DNA of 64,000 nt from Gammaproteobacteria bacterium 28-57-27 (GTDB lineage: Bacteria > Pseudomonadota > Gammaproteobacteria > Halothiobacillales > Halothiobacillaceae), in the NCBI GenBank assembly GCA_002281735.1, contig NCGK01000008.1, positions 52,068-116,067 on the forward strand. The letters run 5' to 3'. Positions 8,889 through 17,283 of this stretch are shown in pieces; position 1 is the first letter of the stretch; every line of letters begins with the position of its first letter. Position numbers and translations under genes: made by a program. Below the pieces are notes generated by a model that made no database searches, had not been told where the DNA came from, and was given only the letters and a program-made list of their open reading frames with translations.

Positions 8889-9580
8889 GAGTGCCCACAC
8901 CTTCACCTGAGCCTTCCCACTTGAAGCTGGTGATGTTCGACTGGGATGGCACGTTGATGGATTCCACCGAGCGCATTGTGAGCAGCTTTCAAAATGCGAT
9001 GCGCACGTTGAGTCTGCCGGTATTGCCGCCGGAATCAATTATGGCAGTTATCGGCCTGGGCCTGCCGGAAGCGGCAGATGCCCTGTTTCCTGAGCTTGAT
9101 TCGGCAGTGCAAAAGCGCCTGGCGCAGGTTTATCAGCAGTATTACTTCGAGCTTGATCCCACGCCCATGCGTCTTTACGACGGTGCGGAGGATCTGTTGG
9201 CCGATTTGGCAGTGCGCGGATTTTGGTTGAGCGTGGCCACGGGCAAAAGTCGGCGTGGTTTGAATGAAGTGCTCGAATCCACCGGCTTGGGGCGCTATTT
9301 CTTTGCCACACGTTGTGCGGAAGAAACCTTATCCAAACCCGATCCGTTGATGCTGCGTGAACTGATGTTCGAGGCGCAGGCTGAACCTGCTCAGTGTTTG
9401 ATGGTCGGAGATACTCAATTCGATTTGGACATGGCGCGTCATGCGCGTGTGCCTGCCGTGGGCGTTACGCACGGTGCGCATGGGCACGAGGCTTTGGCCG
9501 CCAGTCAGCCCGTGGCCTTGGTGGATGATTTGTATGCTTTGGCGGCGTGGATGCGTCCTTTTGAATTACAGCCGCTTTGA
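8885..9580 (+). CDS. HAD-superfamily phosphatase (phosphoglycolate phosphatase-like)
   Basis: A 231-residue HAD-IA hydrolase. Motif I is DWDGTLMDS (residues about 18-26), motif II the Thr of SVATGKS, motif III the Lys in SKPDPLML, and motif IV GDTQFDLDMA. A helical cap lies between motifs I and II. The substrate cannot be told from sequence; it is usually annotated Gph/YieH-like. The start overlaps the rluC stop by 4 bases. The downstream peptidase gene starts 12 bases after, so the three form one operon. Confidence 0.85.
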   Translation: MRVPTPSPEPSHLKLVMFDWDGTLMDSTERIVSSFQNAMRTLSLPVLPPESIMAVIGLGLPEAADALFPELDSAVQKRLAQVYQQYYFELDPTPMRLYDGAEDLLADLAVRGFWLSVATGKSRRGLNEVLESTGLGRYFFATRCAEETLSKPDPLMLRELMFEAQAEPAQCLMVGDTQFDLDMARHARVPAVGVTHGAHGHEALAASQPVALVDDLYALAAWMRPFELQPL

Positions 9581-9592
9581 ATGATGTAGGGA

Positions 9593-10630
9593 ATGAAGGC
9601 AATGAGTGAATTAGAAAAGATGAGTGCATTTCGCCACGATGAAGAGCTTGGCTTGGATGGCAAGGGTGGCAAAAAGGATGCGGATGCGTGGATGCGCGAG
9701 TTGTTGACTCGCCTGGCCGAAAGCAGTCTGGTCGAACAGCGCCGGGCGCGGCGCTGGGGTGTTTTTTTCAAGTTGGCGTTTCTTGCTTACTTGCTGCTGC
9801 TGTTGGGGGCGATCATTGGTGGTTCGACCGAGAGCTCACTGTCCGATGAGCCGTTTACCGCGCTGGTGACCTTGGACGGTCCGATTATGGACGATACCTC
9901 GGCCAATGCGGATATCGTGATTGAAGGTTTGCGCAAAGGCTTTGAGAGCGATCACTCCAAAGCGGTCATCTTGCGCATTAACAGTCCTGGCGGTAGCCCG
10001 GTGCAGTCGAATTACATTTATCAAGAGATGCTGCGTTTGCGCGCCAAATATCCGAATAAGCCGCTGTATGCAGTGGTGTCGGAAATGGCGGCCTCCGGTG
10101 GCTATTACGTCGCAGCAGGTGCCACAGCGATTTATGCCGATCAGGCCAGTATTGTGGGTTCGATTGGCGTGCGCATGGATGGTTTTGGCGTGGTTGATGC
10201 TATGAAAATGCTCGGTATTGAATACCGGGAGTTAACAGCAGGCGATCACAAAGCCCTGCTCAGCCCATTCGTGCCAGTGAACCCGGAAGAAAAAGCCCAT
10301 ATGGAAGGGTTGCTAAACGAGGTGCACCAGCAATTCATCAAGGCGGTCAAGGACGGTCGTGGTGAGCGCCTGAATCTCGAAACGCAAGGCTTGTTTTCCG
10401 GTCTGATCTGGACGGGACAGCAGGCGGTTGGGCTTGGGCTGATCGATGGTTTGGGCGATGTGGAAAGCGTGGCGCGTGATGTGGTGAAAGTTGAAAAAGT
10501 GGTGGATGTGACAACCGAAGCCAGTGTGTTGGATCGCTTGCTGGCACGTTTGGGTGTAGCGGTGTCGGCCGGGGTGTCGTCAGGCATCTCGAAGACGCTC
10601 ATCCAATCGCAGTATGGCGTGCTGCATTAA
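9593..10630 (+). CDS. S49 signal-peptide-peptidase-like protease (short SppA type)
   Basis: A 345-residue inner-membrane serine protease of family S49. One transmembrane segment lies at about residues 58-77, followed by the protease domain facing the periplasm. Ser168 in MAASGGYY is the expected nucleophile and Lys220 in AGDHKALLSPF the general base. The RINSPGGSP motif at 129-137 is also typical. The short SppA form needs oligomerisation to bring Ser and Lys together. The first ATG has TAGGGA upstream; a second in-frame ATG 9 bases later is also possible. It probably clears cleaved signal peptides. Confidence 0.88.
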   Translation: MKAMSELEKMSAFRHDEELGLDGKGGKKDADAWMRELLTRLAESSLVEQRRARRWGVFFKLAFLAYLLLLLGAIIGGSTESSLSDEPFTALVTLDGPIMDDTSANADIVIEGLRKGFESDHSKAVILRINSPGGSPVQSNYIYQEMLRLRAKYPNKPLYAVVSEMAASGGYYVAAGATAIYADQASIVGSIGVRMDGFGVVDAMKMLGIEYRELTAGDHKALLSPFVPVNPEEKAHMEGLLNEVHQQFIKAVKDGRGERLNLETQGLFSGLIWTGQQAVGLGLIDGLGDVESVARDVVKVEKVVDVTTEASVLDRLLARLGVAVSAGVSSGISKTLIQSQYGVLH

Positions 10631-10649
10631 GAAGTGTTTGGGTTAACGG

Positions 10650-10994
10650 ATGGATACTCGAATGGATCAACGGCATATACCAGCGGATGATGTGGGCTAT
10701 GCTCCTGAGGAAGAGCTCCTGGAGCAGGCACTGGAACCGCCGCCCATGTTTCGCGTGTTGTTGTTGAATGATGACTTTACGCCGATGGAGTTTGTGATTC
10801 TGGTGCTGGAGCGAGTGTTTCGGATGCCGCATGAGCGCGCGGTGCAAGTCATGTTGGATGTGCATCAAAAAGGGCGCGGTGTGTGCGGGATTTACACCCG
10901 CGAAGTGGCAGAAACCAAGGTGGCCTTGGTGGTGGAGTGGGCACGGGAGAATGACTATCCCTTGCTTGCTGTGTCTGAGCCGGTCGACAGGTAA
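10650..10994 (+). CDS. clpS: ATP-dependent Clp protease adaptor ClpS
   Basis: A 114-residue adaptor that hands N-degron substrates to ClpAP. The core contains RVLLLNDDFTPMEFVI, whose Asn-Asp-Asp contacts the N-terminal residue, and a HQKGRGVCGIYTREVAETK stretch. The disordered N terminus of about 30 residues is the part that enters the ClpA pore. It lies directly upstream of clpA (15 bp), the standard arrangement. Confidence 0.95.
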   Translation: MDTRMDQRHIPADDVGYAPEEELLEQALEPPPMFRVLLLNDDFTPMEFVILVLERVFRMPHERAVQVMLDVHQKGRGVCGIYTREVAETKVALVVEWARENDYPLLAVSEPVDR

Positions 10995-11009
10995 AACGGG
11001 GGTGTGCGC

Positions 11010-13283
11010 ATGTTAAGTAAGTCATTGGAAGAAACCCTCAATCAGGTTTTTCGCTTTGCCAAAATCCAACATTTTGAATATGTCACGTTGGAAGTACTGT
11101 TGCGCTACCTGCTGCTCGACGCAGAGGCGCGCCCGGTGTTGCAAGGTTGCGGGGCGGATATCGAACGTTTGGAGCTGGAGCTCGAAAGCTTTCTCGAAGA
11201 AACCATGCCGCGTATCGCCGAGGATGACAAGGACGATGCCAAGCCCACGCTGGGCTTTCAGCGCGTGTTGCAGCGTGCCGTAGTGCAGGTGCAAGCCGCC
11301 GGCAAGCAAAGCGTCACCGGGGCGCATGTGCTGGCGGCGCTGTTTGCCGAACAGGATTCGCATGCGGTTTACCTGCTTAAGCGCCAGGGCATCAGCCGTC
11401 TTGATGTGTTGCGTTATATGTCGCATGGCGGCAGTGAGCCAGAAGAAAACCAGCAAAATTCCGCGCAGCAAGCTCAGGATGAGTCAGGGCAAGCGGGTAA
11501 GGAGCAGGCTTCAGCGCTGGAGCAATACGCGGTCAACCTTAATCAAATGGCACGCGAGGGGCGGATTGATCCGCTGATTGGGCGCGCGGCGGAGCTTGAG
11601 CGTGTGGCACAGGTGTTGTGCCGTCGGCGTAAGAATAATCCTTTGCTGATCGGTGAAGCAGGTGTTGGCAAAACAGCGATTGTCGAAGGACTGGCGCGCA
11701 TGATCGTGCAGGAAGAAGTGCCCGCAGCACTGGAAAAGAGCGTGATCTACAGTTTGGACTTGGGTGCGCTGGTGGCGGGTAGCAAGTATCGCGGTGATTT
11801 TGAAAAGCGGCTCAAGGGTGTATTGAGCGAGCTGGCCACCATGCCGGGTGCCGTGTTGTTCATTGATGAAATTCACAGCATTATCGGCGCGGGTTCAGCT
11901 TCCGGCGGGGCGATGGATGCTTCGAATCTGATTAAGCCTGCGCTTGCCAAGGGCTTGCGCTGCATCGGTTCCACCACGCACAACGAGTTCCGCCAGATTT
12001 TCGAGAAAGATGCCGCGCTGGCGCGCCGTTTCCAGAAGATTGATGTGCCGGAGCCGAGTGTTGAGGAAACGTTGGCGATTCTCAAAGGCCTGCGTCCAAG
12101 TTTTGAGGTACACCATGCGGTGAGCTATACCGATGAAGCCTTGCAAGCGGCGGTGACCCTGTCTGAGCGGCATATTCACGATCGTCATTTACCGGATAAG
12201 GCGATTGATGTGATGGACGAGGCCGGTGCGCGTGCGCGGCTGGCCGGGCAATTGGATGCAGTGATCGGCGCGGCGGAAATGGAGAAGGTGGTGGCCAGCA
12301 TGGCGCGCATCCCTGAGCAGCAGGTCTCCAGCACCGACCGTGACATGCTGCGCAATTTGGAACGCAATCTGCGCATGGTGGTGTACGGGCAGGATGCGGC
12401 GGTGGAGCAACTTGCGACTTCGATCAAGCTGGCGCGCTCGGGGCTGCGCCCGTCGGACAAGCCGATCGGCTCCTTCCTGTTCGCGGGGCCGACCGGCGTG
12501 GGCAAGACCGAGGTGGCACGCCAGCTTGCGCGGCTGCTGGGTATCGGTCTGTTGCGTTTTGACATGTCCGAGTACATGGAGCGGCACTCGATTTCACGTC
12601 TGATCGGTTCGCCGCCGGGCTATGTCGGGCATGAGAGCGGCGGTTTGTTGACCGAGGCGGTACACAAGCAGCCGCATGTGGTGCTGTTGCTGGATGAAAT
12701 TGAAAAGGCGCACCCTGATCTGTTCAATGTGCTGTTGCAGGTCATGGATCGCGGCAAACTGACCGATGCCAACGGGCGTGAGGTTGATTTCAGTCATGTG
12801 ATTTTGATTATGACCAGTAATGCCGGCGCACAGGAATCGTCGCGCGCCTCGGTGGGATTCACGCGCCAAAATCACAGCGGTGATGCCATGGAGGTTATCA
12901 AGCGTGGCTTCTCGCCTGAATTCCGCAACCGACTGGATGCCACGATTCTTTTCAATCCTTTGTCTGAGCGCGATATTGCCCAGGTGGTGGATAAGTTGTT
13001 GCTGGAACTTGAGCACCAGCTTGAAGCCAAGGGCGTGCACCTGCATGTCAGCGAAGAGGCGCGCGTTTGGCTGGCTACCAAAGGGTATGACCCGCAAATG
13101 GGCGCGCGCCCTATGGCGCGGCTGATTCAGGAACAGATCAAACGTCCCTTGGCGGAGGAACTGCTCTTCGGCAACCTGGAGGGTGGTGGTGAGGCACGCG
13201 TGGAGTGCGGGGGCGATGGGCTACGCATTGTGGCACTGGAGGCGAAGCCTGAAGCGGAGTGGGTCGAGCCAGTTGGTTCATAA
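11010..13283 (+). CDS. clpA: ATP-dependent Clp protease ATP-binding subunit ClpA
   Basis: A hexameric AAA+ unfoldase that feeds substrates to ClpP. It has an N-terminal double Clp-N domain (residues 1-145), then AAA module 1 with Walker [10 protein letters not shown] and Walker [13 protein letters not shown] module 2 has Walker [10 protein letters not shown] and Walker [12 protein letters not shown]. The C-terminal D2-small domain ends with a short acidic tail. I chose ATG 11010, preceded by GGGGG, over GTG 11004. The last 6 bases overlap the convergent exonuclease III gene. Confidence 0.95.
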   Translation: MLSKSLEETLNQVFRFAKIQHFEYVTLEVLLRYLLLDAEARPVLQGCGADIERLELELESFLEETMPRIAEDDKDDAKPTLGFQRVLQRAVVQVQAAGKQSVTGAHVLAALFAEQDSHAVYLLKRQGISRLDVLRYMSHGGSEPEENQQNSAQQAQDESGQAGKEQASALEQYAVNLNQMAREGRIDPLIGRAAELERVAQVLCRRRKNNPLLIGEAGVGKTAIVEGLARMIVQEEVPAALEKSVIYSLDLGALVAGSKYRGDFEKRLKGVLSELATMPGAVLFIDEIHSIIGAGSASGGAMDASNLIKPALAKGLRCIGSTTHNEFRQIFEKDAALARRFQKIDVPEPSVEETLAILKGLRPSFEVHHAVSYTDEALQAAVTLSERHIHDRHLPDKAIDVMDEAGARARLAGQLDAVIGAAEMEKVVASMARIPEQQVSSTDRDMLRNLERNLRMVVYGQDAAVEQLATSIKLARSGLRPSDKPIGSFLFAGPTGVGKTEVARQLARLLGIGLLRFDMSEYMERHSISRLIGSPPGYVGHESGGLLTEAVHKQPHVVLLLDEIEKAHPDLFNVLLQVMDRGKLTDANGREVDFSHVILIMTSNAGAQESSRASVGFTRQNHSGDAMEVIKRGFSPEFRNRLDATILFNPLSERDIAQVVDKLLLELEHQLEAKGVHLHVSEEARVWLATKGYDPQMGARPMARLIQEQIKRPLAEELLFGNLEGGGEARVECGGDGLRIVALEAKPEAEWVEPVGS

Positions 13284-14057
13284 CGGCGGCAAGTCGTAAT
13301 CCATAATCAAAGGCGCATGGTCTGAAAAACGGCTGTCTTTCCAGATGGACGCGGCCAGTACCTTGTCTTTTAGGTCAGGTGTGACCATTGGGTAGTCGAT
13401 ACGCCAGCCGACATTTTTCGCCCAAGCCTGCCCGCGATTCGACCACCAGGTGTATTGGTCTTCCTCCTGATTCACCACGCGGAAGGCATCCACCCAGCCA
13501 TCTTCGTCATAGCGCGCATCTAGCCAGGCGCGCTCATGCGGCAAAAACCCAGAGTTTTTCTGGTTGCCGCGCCAGTTTTTCAGGTCGATGGGTTTGTGCG
13601 CGATATTCCAGTCGGCGCAGATCATTACGCTGCGCCCTGCGTCCTTGAGTTCGTGCATTTTGTGCGGGAATACGTCGAGAAAGCGATCCTTGCTGGCCTG
13701 ACGCTCCGGCCCGGCGGAGCCCGAGGGCGCATACAGGCTAATGACGCTGAGTTGGCCAAACCGCGCCTCGATATAGCGGCCTTCACGGTCAAATTCGTCC
13801 ACACCAAAGCCAGCAATCACATCATCCGGCTCGCGGCGCGCGTACAGCCCCACGCCGCTGTAGCCCTTGCGTTCGGCCGGTTCGTAGTAGCACTGGTAGT
13901 CCTCCGGCCAGAACAGCGGGTCGCTGATTTGCTCGACCTGCGCCTTGAGTTCTTGCAGGCAAACGATGTCGGCGTTTTGCGTGGGCAGCCAGCCGAAAAA
14001 GCCTTTGCTGGCGGCGGAGCGGATGCCGTTGAGGTTGGCGGTGATAATGCGCAGCAT
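13278..14057 (-). CDS. xthA: Exodeoxyribonuclease III
   Basis: A 259-residue AP endonuclease / 3'-5' exonuclease for base-excision repair. It starts MLRIITANLNGIRSA, where the Asn of NLNG is a metal or active-site residue. CLQELKAQ carries the metal-binding Glu, DWNIAH the catalytic Asp-Asn pair, and SDHAPLIMDYDLP at the C terminus the catalytic Asp-His. A longer open frame exists upstream, but the family start fits ATG at 14057. It converges on clpA with a 6-bp overlap of the coding ends, leaving no room for a separate terminator. Confidence 0.93.
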   Translation of the reverse strand: MLRIITANLNGIRSAASKGFFGWLPTQNADIVCLQELKAQVEQISDPLFWPEDYQCYYEPAERKGYSGVGLYARREPDDVIAGFGVDEFDREGRYIEARFGQLSVISLYAPSGSAGPERQASKDRFLDVFPHKMHELKDAGRSVMICADWNIAHKPIDLKNWRGNQKNSGFLPHERAWLDARYDEDGWVDAFRVVNQEEDQYTWWSNRGQAWAKNVGWRIDYPMVTPDLKDKVLAASIWKDSRFSDHAPLIMDYDLPPL

Positions 14058-14115
14058 GAGAGTATTCGCGAGACTGAAGGGTGGACGCGCGATTGTATCC
14101 TGTATCCCATGCTCA

Positions 14116-14454
14116 TCATCTTTCAACAACCTGCTGGCGAGCGATAAGAATCTCATTGAACTGGATGAGCGGCTCAATATCGGTGAAATTTGACATATCG
14201 CCTTGAAGCTCGCTCGCATTGGGCAAGAACGCTGCCATGAAATCATCAATCGAGTTGAAGGTGAATTGGCACATGGCAATATACGCAGGCTCCGCCCCCG
14301 GGGCGGAGCCGATGCCTCGCTCGACCGAGACCGCGTGAAAGCCGGGGTGTGCGCTCAAAAGATCAATGGATCGGGGCATGTGGACGTCCGTGTAGTAGGC
14401 GAAATCAAACCGAGCGCCTTGATTGTTGGGATACAGAATTGCGATTTTTACCAT
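14116..14454 (-). CDS. EthD-family protein
   Basis: A 112-residue ferredoxin-like alpha/beta-barrel (dimeric) protein of the EthD family. The start MVKIAILYPNNQGARFDFAYY and the DVHMPRSIDLL motif are typical. The name comes from a gene needed for ethyl tert-butyl ether degradation, but most members have unknown roles. It lies alone 58 bp upstream of xthA on the same strand and may share its transcript. Confidence 0.8.
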   Translation of the reverse strand: MVKIAILYPNNQGARFDFAYYTDVHMPRSIDLLSAHPGFHAVSVERGIGSAPGAEPAYIAMCQFTFNSIDDFMAAFLPNASELQGDMSNFTDIEPLIQFNEILIARQQVVER

Positions 14455-14485
14455 TTCGGGTTTACCTGCGATGTCGATGAAATAA

Positions 14486-14631
14486 GGGAAACGCTGAGTT
14501 ATTCAGTGTTTCCCGCTTGGGGCAGGATGCCCTAATATGAGCAAGGACGTAAGCCTTTGATTCATAAGAGCTATCGCGGACATGTGCCGCGATGAGCGAG
14601 CTGATTTATTCCATGGATGGAATAAATCAGC
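14486..14631. repeat. Cluster of three palindromes upstream of the EthD gene
   Basis: The 282-bp gap 14455-14736 holds no gene but three dyads. The first, 14486-14497 with 14503-14514 (arm GGGAAACGCTGA), has one mismatch. The second is 14573-14579 with 14587-14593 (ATCGCGG). The third, 14600-14614 with 14617-14631, is a perfect 15-bp arm palindrome whose centre is CATGGATG. The last belongs to the family described at 3845, 3872, 4271, 21075 and 21163. Confidence 0.6.
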
Positions 14632-14736
14632 ATTTACTAAGAGTAGGCATGGGTGGTGCTGAAAAGCGCTAAGGGTCTGTTCGAAATCTCGCCGGCAAGC
14701 CGATGAAGACTTGCCGGATTGTCTTAAGCCCTGATT

Positions 14737-15672
14737 TTAGCGTGTCGCCAGGAACCAGTTGGCAACCGTGACCCCCAGAGCGTCTCCGGGCTGGGCGTCC
14801 TGATACCAGAAATATAGCGGCTTGCCCTTGTAAGCCCACTGACTCGTCCCGTTGTTGCGTTGGATCAGCGAGAAATCCTTGCTTGGTGGAATACTGAAAA
14901 GGTCGGCATACAGCGGCGGCCATTTGGTTGCGCAGCCGCCATTACAGGCAGATACGCCATCGCCCTTGTCATTGGCGAAAATGTACAGCGTCATGCCTTC
15001 GACACTGCGTCTTTGACCTGAGTTGATCTGCGCCAGCGGGTTGGTGATGGAAATTTGCTCATCGTTGACCTTGAAATCAAGAATGCTGCCCTTGCCGAGC
15101 CATACCTCTGTACCAAGGGCTTTGCCGGCCTGGAACGGGTCGGGTCGCACCACGAACCAGACGTTGTTGACCAGGAAGCCGTAGTTATCACCGGGCGCGG
15201 TATCGGCGGGATGACTGGCATCGCCGTTGAAGAAATACAGCGGATAGCCGCGATAGGCCCACTGCCGCGCCCCGTCGTCGCGTTTGATGATGGAATAGTC
15301 CCCTTCCTCCTTGGCGCTGTTATCGGCAAACAGTGGCGGCCAGACATTGGCGCACTGCGAGGATGTGCTGATATTGCATACCGATTTTCCCGGTGCATCT
15401 TTGGAAAAGACATACAGCGTCAGGCGGCTGGATTGCGCGCCGAGAATGACACCGAGGTCGCTGTCGGCAATAAAGTCGCCAGTGCCCGGCGCCTTGGCCT
15501 GCACCACGACGCGATTGTAGTTTTGGCTGGTTTCCGTCGTCGTTCCTGGCGGTACGGGTTGGCCGCTTGCCAGTGTGGCGGGCGCATTGTCACCACCGCA
15601 GGCGCTCAGGATGGATGCCAATGTCAGTGTTACGGCCAGCGGCGCGAGCCATTTGAGGTTCATGTGTTGCAT
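14737..15672 (-). CDS. Lipoprotein with two 'secreted repeat' (PF03640-type) domains
   Basis: A 311-residue exported protein. The signal peptide ends in a lipobox, ILSACGG, so Cys at about residue 26 is lipidated. The mature part holds two repeats of the COG4315/PF03640 kind, each with LTLYVFSKD- or MTLYIFAND-like strand, a Cys pair (SQCANVWPPL; GCATKWPPL), a QWAY(R/K)G segment and PLYFF/PLYFW. The repeats cover about residues 70-160 and 215-305. The family's role is unknown; members are often annotated as lipoproteins of unknown function and appear beside ECF sigma systems. Translation starts at ATG 15672 with AAGGTG upstream. It is 44 bp downstream of the AcfC-like gene and probably cotranscribed with it. 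Confidence 0.8.
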   Translation of the reverse strand: MQHMNLKWLAPLAVTLTLASILSACGGDNAPATLASGQPVPPGTTTETSQNYNRVVVQAKAPGTGDFIADSDLGVILGAQSSRLTLYVFSKDAPGKSVCNISTSSQCANVWPPLFADNSAKEEGDYSIIKRDDGARQWAYRGYPLYFFNGDASHPADTAPGDNYGFLVNNVWFVVRPDPFQAGKALGTEVWLGKGSILDFKVNDEQISITNPLAQINSGQRRSVEGMTLYIFANDKGDGVSACNGGCATKWPPLYADLFSIPPSKDFSLIQRNNGTSQWAYKGKPLYFWYQDAQPGDALGVTVANWFLATR

Positions 15673-15716
15673 GGTGTTTCACCTTTGCAGAGTTAATTGG
15701 GAGATGGACAGGACGC

Positions 15717-16478
15717 TCAGCGTGTCCAGCCCTGGCGCTTGAAAACTTCTTCGCCTTGAGCCGATTTGAGGTAGTCGATGAACTCCGCTGCGGCCTTGAG
15801 TTCCCGACCGCGCGTGGTCATGGCAATATCGGTGGCGCGCCAGATGGTCAACTCCGGCTCGACCGGAACCATGTCGGCGATGTCGCGGTTATTGATCTGC
15901 CAGTGGGTCCAGATCAGCCAGGCGTCGATGTCGGCCTGTTCGATCCAGCGCTTGCGCGCCAGGCCGGAGTTGGGGGCGAAAGCGACGATATTGCTGCGAA
16001 AGCCTTTGAGCAGATCAATTTCTCCGCTGCGTCCTGCGGCGTCCTCCCACATGCCGACCTGTCCTGCGCCCTCGGTGACCATGATCTTCATGCCGGGCTT
16101 GGCGAGGTCGCGCAGCCCCTTGATGGACTTGGGGTTGCCCTTGCGCACGAGAATGGCGGAGGGGCGAAGGTAGAGCGGTTCGACGGTTTTTTCATCGATT
16201 TGCCCCGTGAAGGCGGCGATGAAGCTGCTCATCATGTTTTCCGAGCCGGAAAAAATGAGATGGGCGTCGTTCTTGGCCTGTTCAAGCCAGCCGGGCGTCG
16301 GCCCGGCGGTCACGATGACCTCGATGCCCTTTTCCTTGGCGAAGGCGCTCGCCAGTTCCTTGACGGCGGGAGCCGGGCCGCCCGGGCCGTAAATCTTCAG
16401 CGTTTCGGCCTGCGCCACGCCGATGGACAGGACTAGGCTGACGAACAGAAGTGCAAAGGATGGAATACGCTTGTGCAT
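15717..16478 (-). CDS. AcfC-like periplasmic substrate-binding protein
   Basis: A 253-residue exported solute-binding protein of the type II periplasmic fold. A signal peptide (MHKRIPSFALLFVSL... ending AQA) precedes ETLKIYGPGGPAPAVKELA and VTAGPTPGWLEQAKNDA. LIFSGSENMMSSF follows; these are hallmarks of the accessory colonization factor AcfC family, related to molybdate/sulfate-binding ModA-like proteins. No ABC permease is adjacent, so it may act alone or as a sensor. I chose ATG 16478 because the signal peptide starts there. The upstream promoter-like element mirrors the one before the sigma operon, so it is probably in the ECF regulon. Confidence 0.82.
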   Translation of the reverse strand: MHKRIPSFALLFVSLVLSIGVAQAETLKIYGPGGPAPAVKELASAFAKEKGIEVIVTAGPTPGWLEQAKNDAHLIFSGSENMMSSFIAAFTGQIDEKTVEPLYLRPSAILVRKGNPKSIKGLRDLAKPGMKIMVTEGAGQVGMWEDAAGRSGEIDLLKGFRSNIVAFAPNSGLARKRWIEQADIDAWLIWTHWQINNRDIADMVPVEPELTIWRATDIAMTTRGRELKAAAEFIDYLKSAQGEEVFKRQGWTR

Positions 16479-16530
16479 GGTGCTTTTTCTCCGATTGAGT
16501 TGGGGGATGTGATGGCTTGCGCCCCACATC

Positions 16531-16563
16531 CGTGTGTACGCTGTGGCGAGCTGAGTTATTCCC
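16531..16563 (-). promoter_or_regulatory. Candidate ECF-type promoter for the AcfC-lipoprotein genes
   Basis: Read on the minus strand, a -35-like GGGAATAA is followed by exactly 15 bases and then CGTACAC. The same architecture (GGAATAA, 15 bases, CGTATAC) is found on the plus strand 23 bp away in front of the sigma gene. ECF sigma factors commonly use GGAA-type -35 and CGT-type -10 elements, so this is a good candidate target. Confidence 0.6.
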
Positions 16564-16585
16564 ATGAATTTTTTTCGCGACATAG

Positions 16586-16615
16586 GGGAATAAGCGCCTT
16601 ACGCCGTGCGTATAC
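16586..16615 (+). promoter_or_regulatory. Candidate autoregulated ECF promoter of the sigma operon
   Basis: GGGAATAA at 16586-16593, a 15-base spacer and CGTATAC at 16609-16615. This matches the divergent promoter in both elements and spacer length. It would give a leader of about 145 bases before the sigma start codon. Confidence 0.6.
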
Positions 16616-16676
16616 GTGGGTGTGGCGCGCTATTCGTCACGCCGAAGCCTCATCCTTTCAGCCGGAGATAAACATC

Positions 16677-16742
16677 GTGACTATTTTTCAATGCGTGGTA
16701 AACAGCCTGAGCTTGAACGCCCTTGGCGGCATGGTTGATTGA
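16677..16742 (+). CDS. Possible 21-codon leader peptide
   Basis: A GTG start with a good ribosome site (GGAGATAAACATC before it) opens a frame of 21 codons ending in TGA at 16740-16742, 25 bp before the sigma factor ATG. The peptide starts MTIFQCVVNS and ends GGMVD. Its place in the leader of the sigma mRNA suggests a leader or coupling ORF, but chance cannot be excluded. Confidence 0.3.
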   Translation: MTIFQCVVNSLSLNALGGMVD

Positions 16743-16767
16743 TTATTTAAGATCAGAGTCAAAAATC

Positions 16768-17283
16768 ATGGGCGAAGCAATGAAGCCGAACGAGGACATC
16801 AGAGCCTGCATACCGCGCCTGCGCCGTTATGCGCGCGCCTTGCTGGGCGCGCGCGGCGAGGCGGACGATTTGGTGCAGGACACCTTGGAGCGGGCGTGGC
16901 GGAAGCTGCATCTTTGGCGGCGCGATATGGAGCTCCGACCCTGGTTGTTCAGCATCATGCACAACATTTTCATCGACCAGCGTCGCCGATTGCCAGAGGA
17001 GACCTTGTCGCTGGACGAGCACGCGCTTGAGTTTCCGGTCGCTCCCGCTCAGGAGTGCATGACGGACGTGTATGACCTTGAAGCCGCTTTGCGAATGTTG
17101 CCCGCCGAGCAGCGCGAGGTGATCCTGCTGGTGGGGCTTGAACAGTTGGCTTACAAGGATGTGGCTACGGCGCTAGGCATTCCGGTGGGTACGGTGATGT
17201 CGCGCTTGTCCAGAGGGCGCGAGCGTCTGCGTGAATTGATGGAGGGGCGGCAACGCGTTGTGTCGTTAAAGGTAGTGAAATGA
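16768..17283 (+). CDS. ECF RNA polymerase sigma factor
   Basis: A 171-residue extracytoplasmic-function sigma factor. Region 2 carries DDLVQDTLERAWRKL and RPWLFSIMHNIFIDQRRR (about residues 32-78), which bind the -10 element. Region 4 has LPAEQREVILLVGLEQLAYKDVA with a helix-turn-helix IPVGTVMSRLSRGRERLRE (about 110-165). ATG 16768 is favoured; ATG 16780 is an alternative and neither has a strong Shine-Dalgarno. It overlaps the anti-sigma gene by 4 bases. Adjacent methionine sulfoxide reductase and periplasmic genes suggest a response to oxidants in the envelope, and the promoter at 16586 suggests autoregulation. Confidence 0.9.
   Translation: MGEAMKPNEDIRACIPRLRRYARALLGARGEADDLVQDTLERAWRKLHLWRRDMELRPWLFSIMHNIFIDQRRRLPEETLSLDEHALEFPVAPAQECMTDVYDLEAALRMLPAEQREVILLVGLEQLAYKDVATALGIPVGTVMSRLSRGRERLRELMEGRQRVVSLKVVK

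Noticed and set aside
7794..9038. 414-codon minus-strand ORF
   Set aside because: Antisense to rluC and the HAD gene, both with complete motifs.
13536..14147. 203-codon plus-strand ORF
   Set aside because: Antisense shadow of exonuclease III, which has all its motifs.
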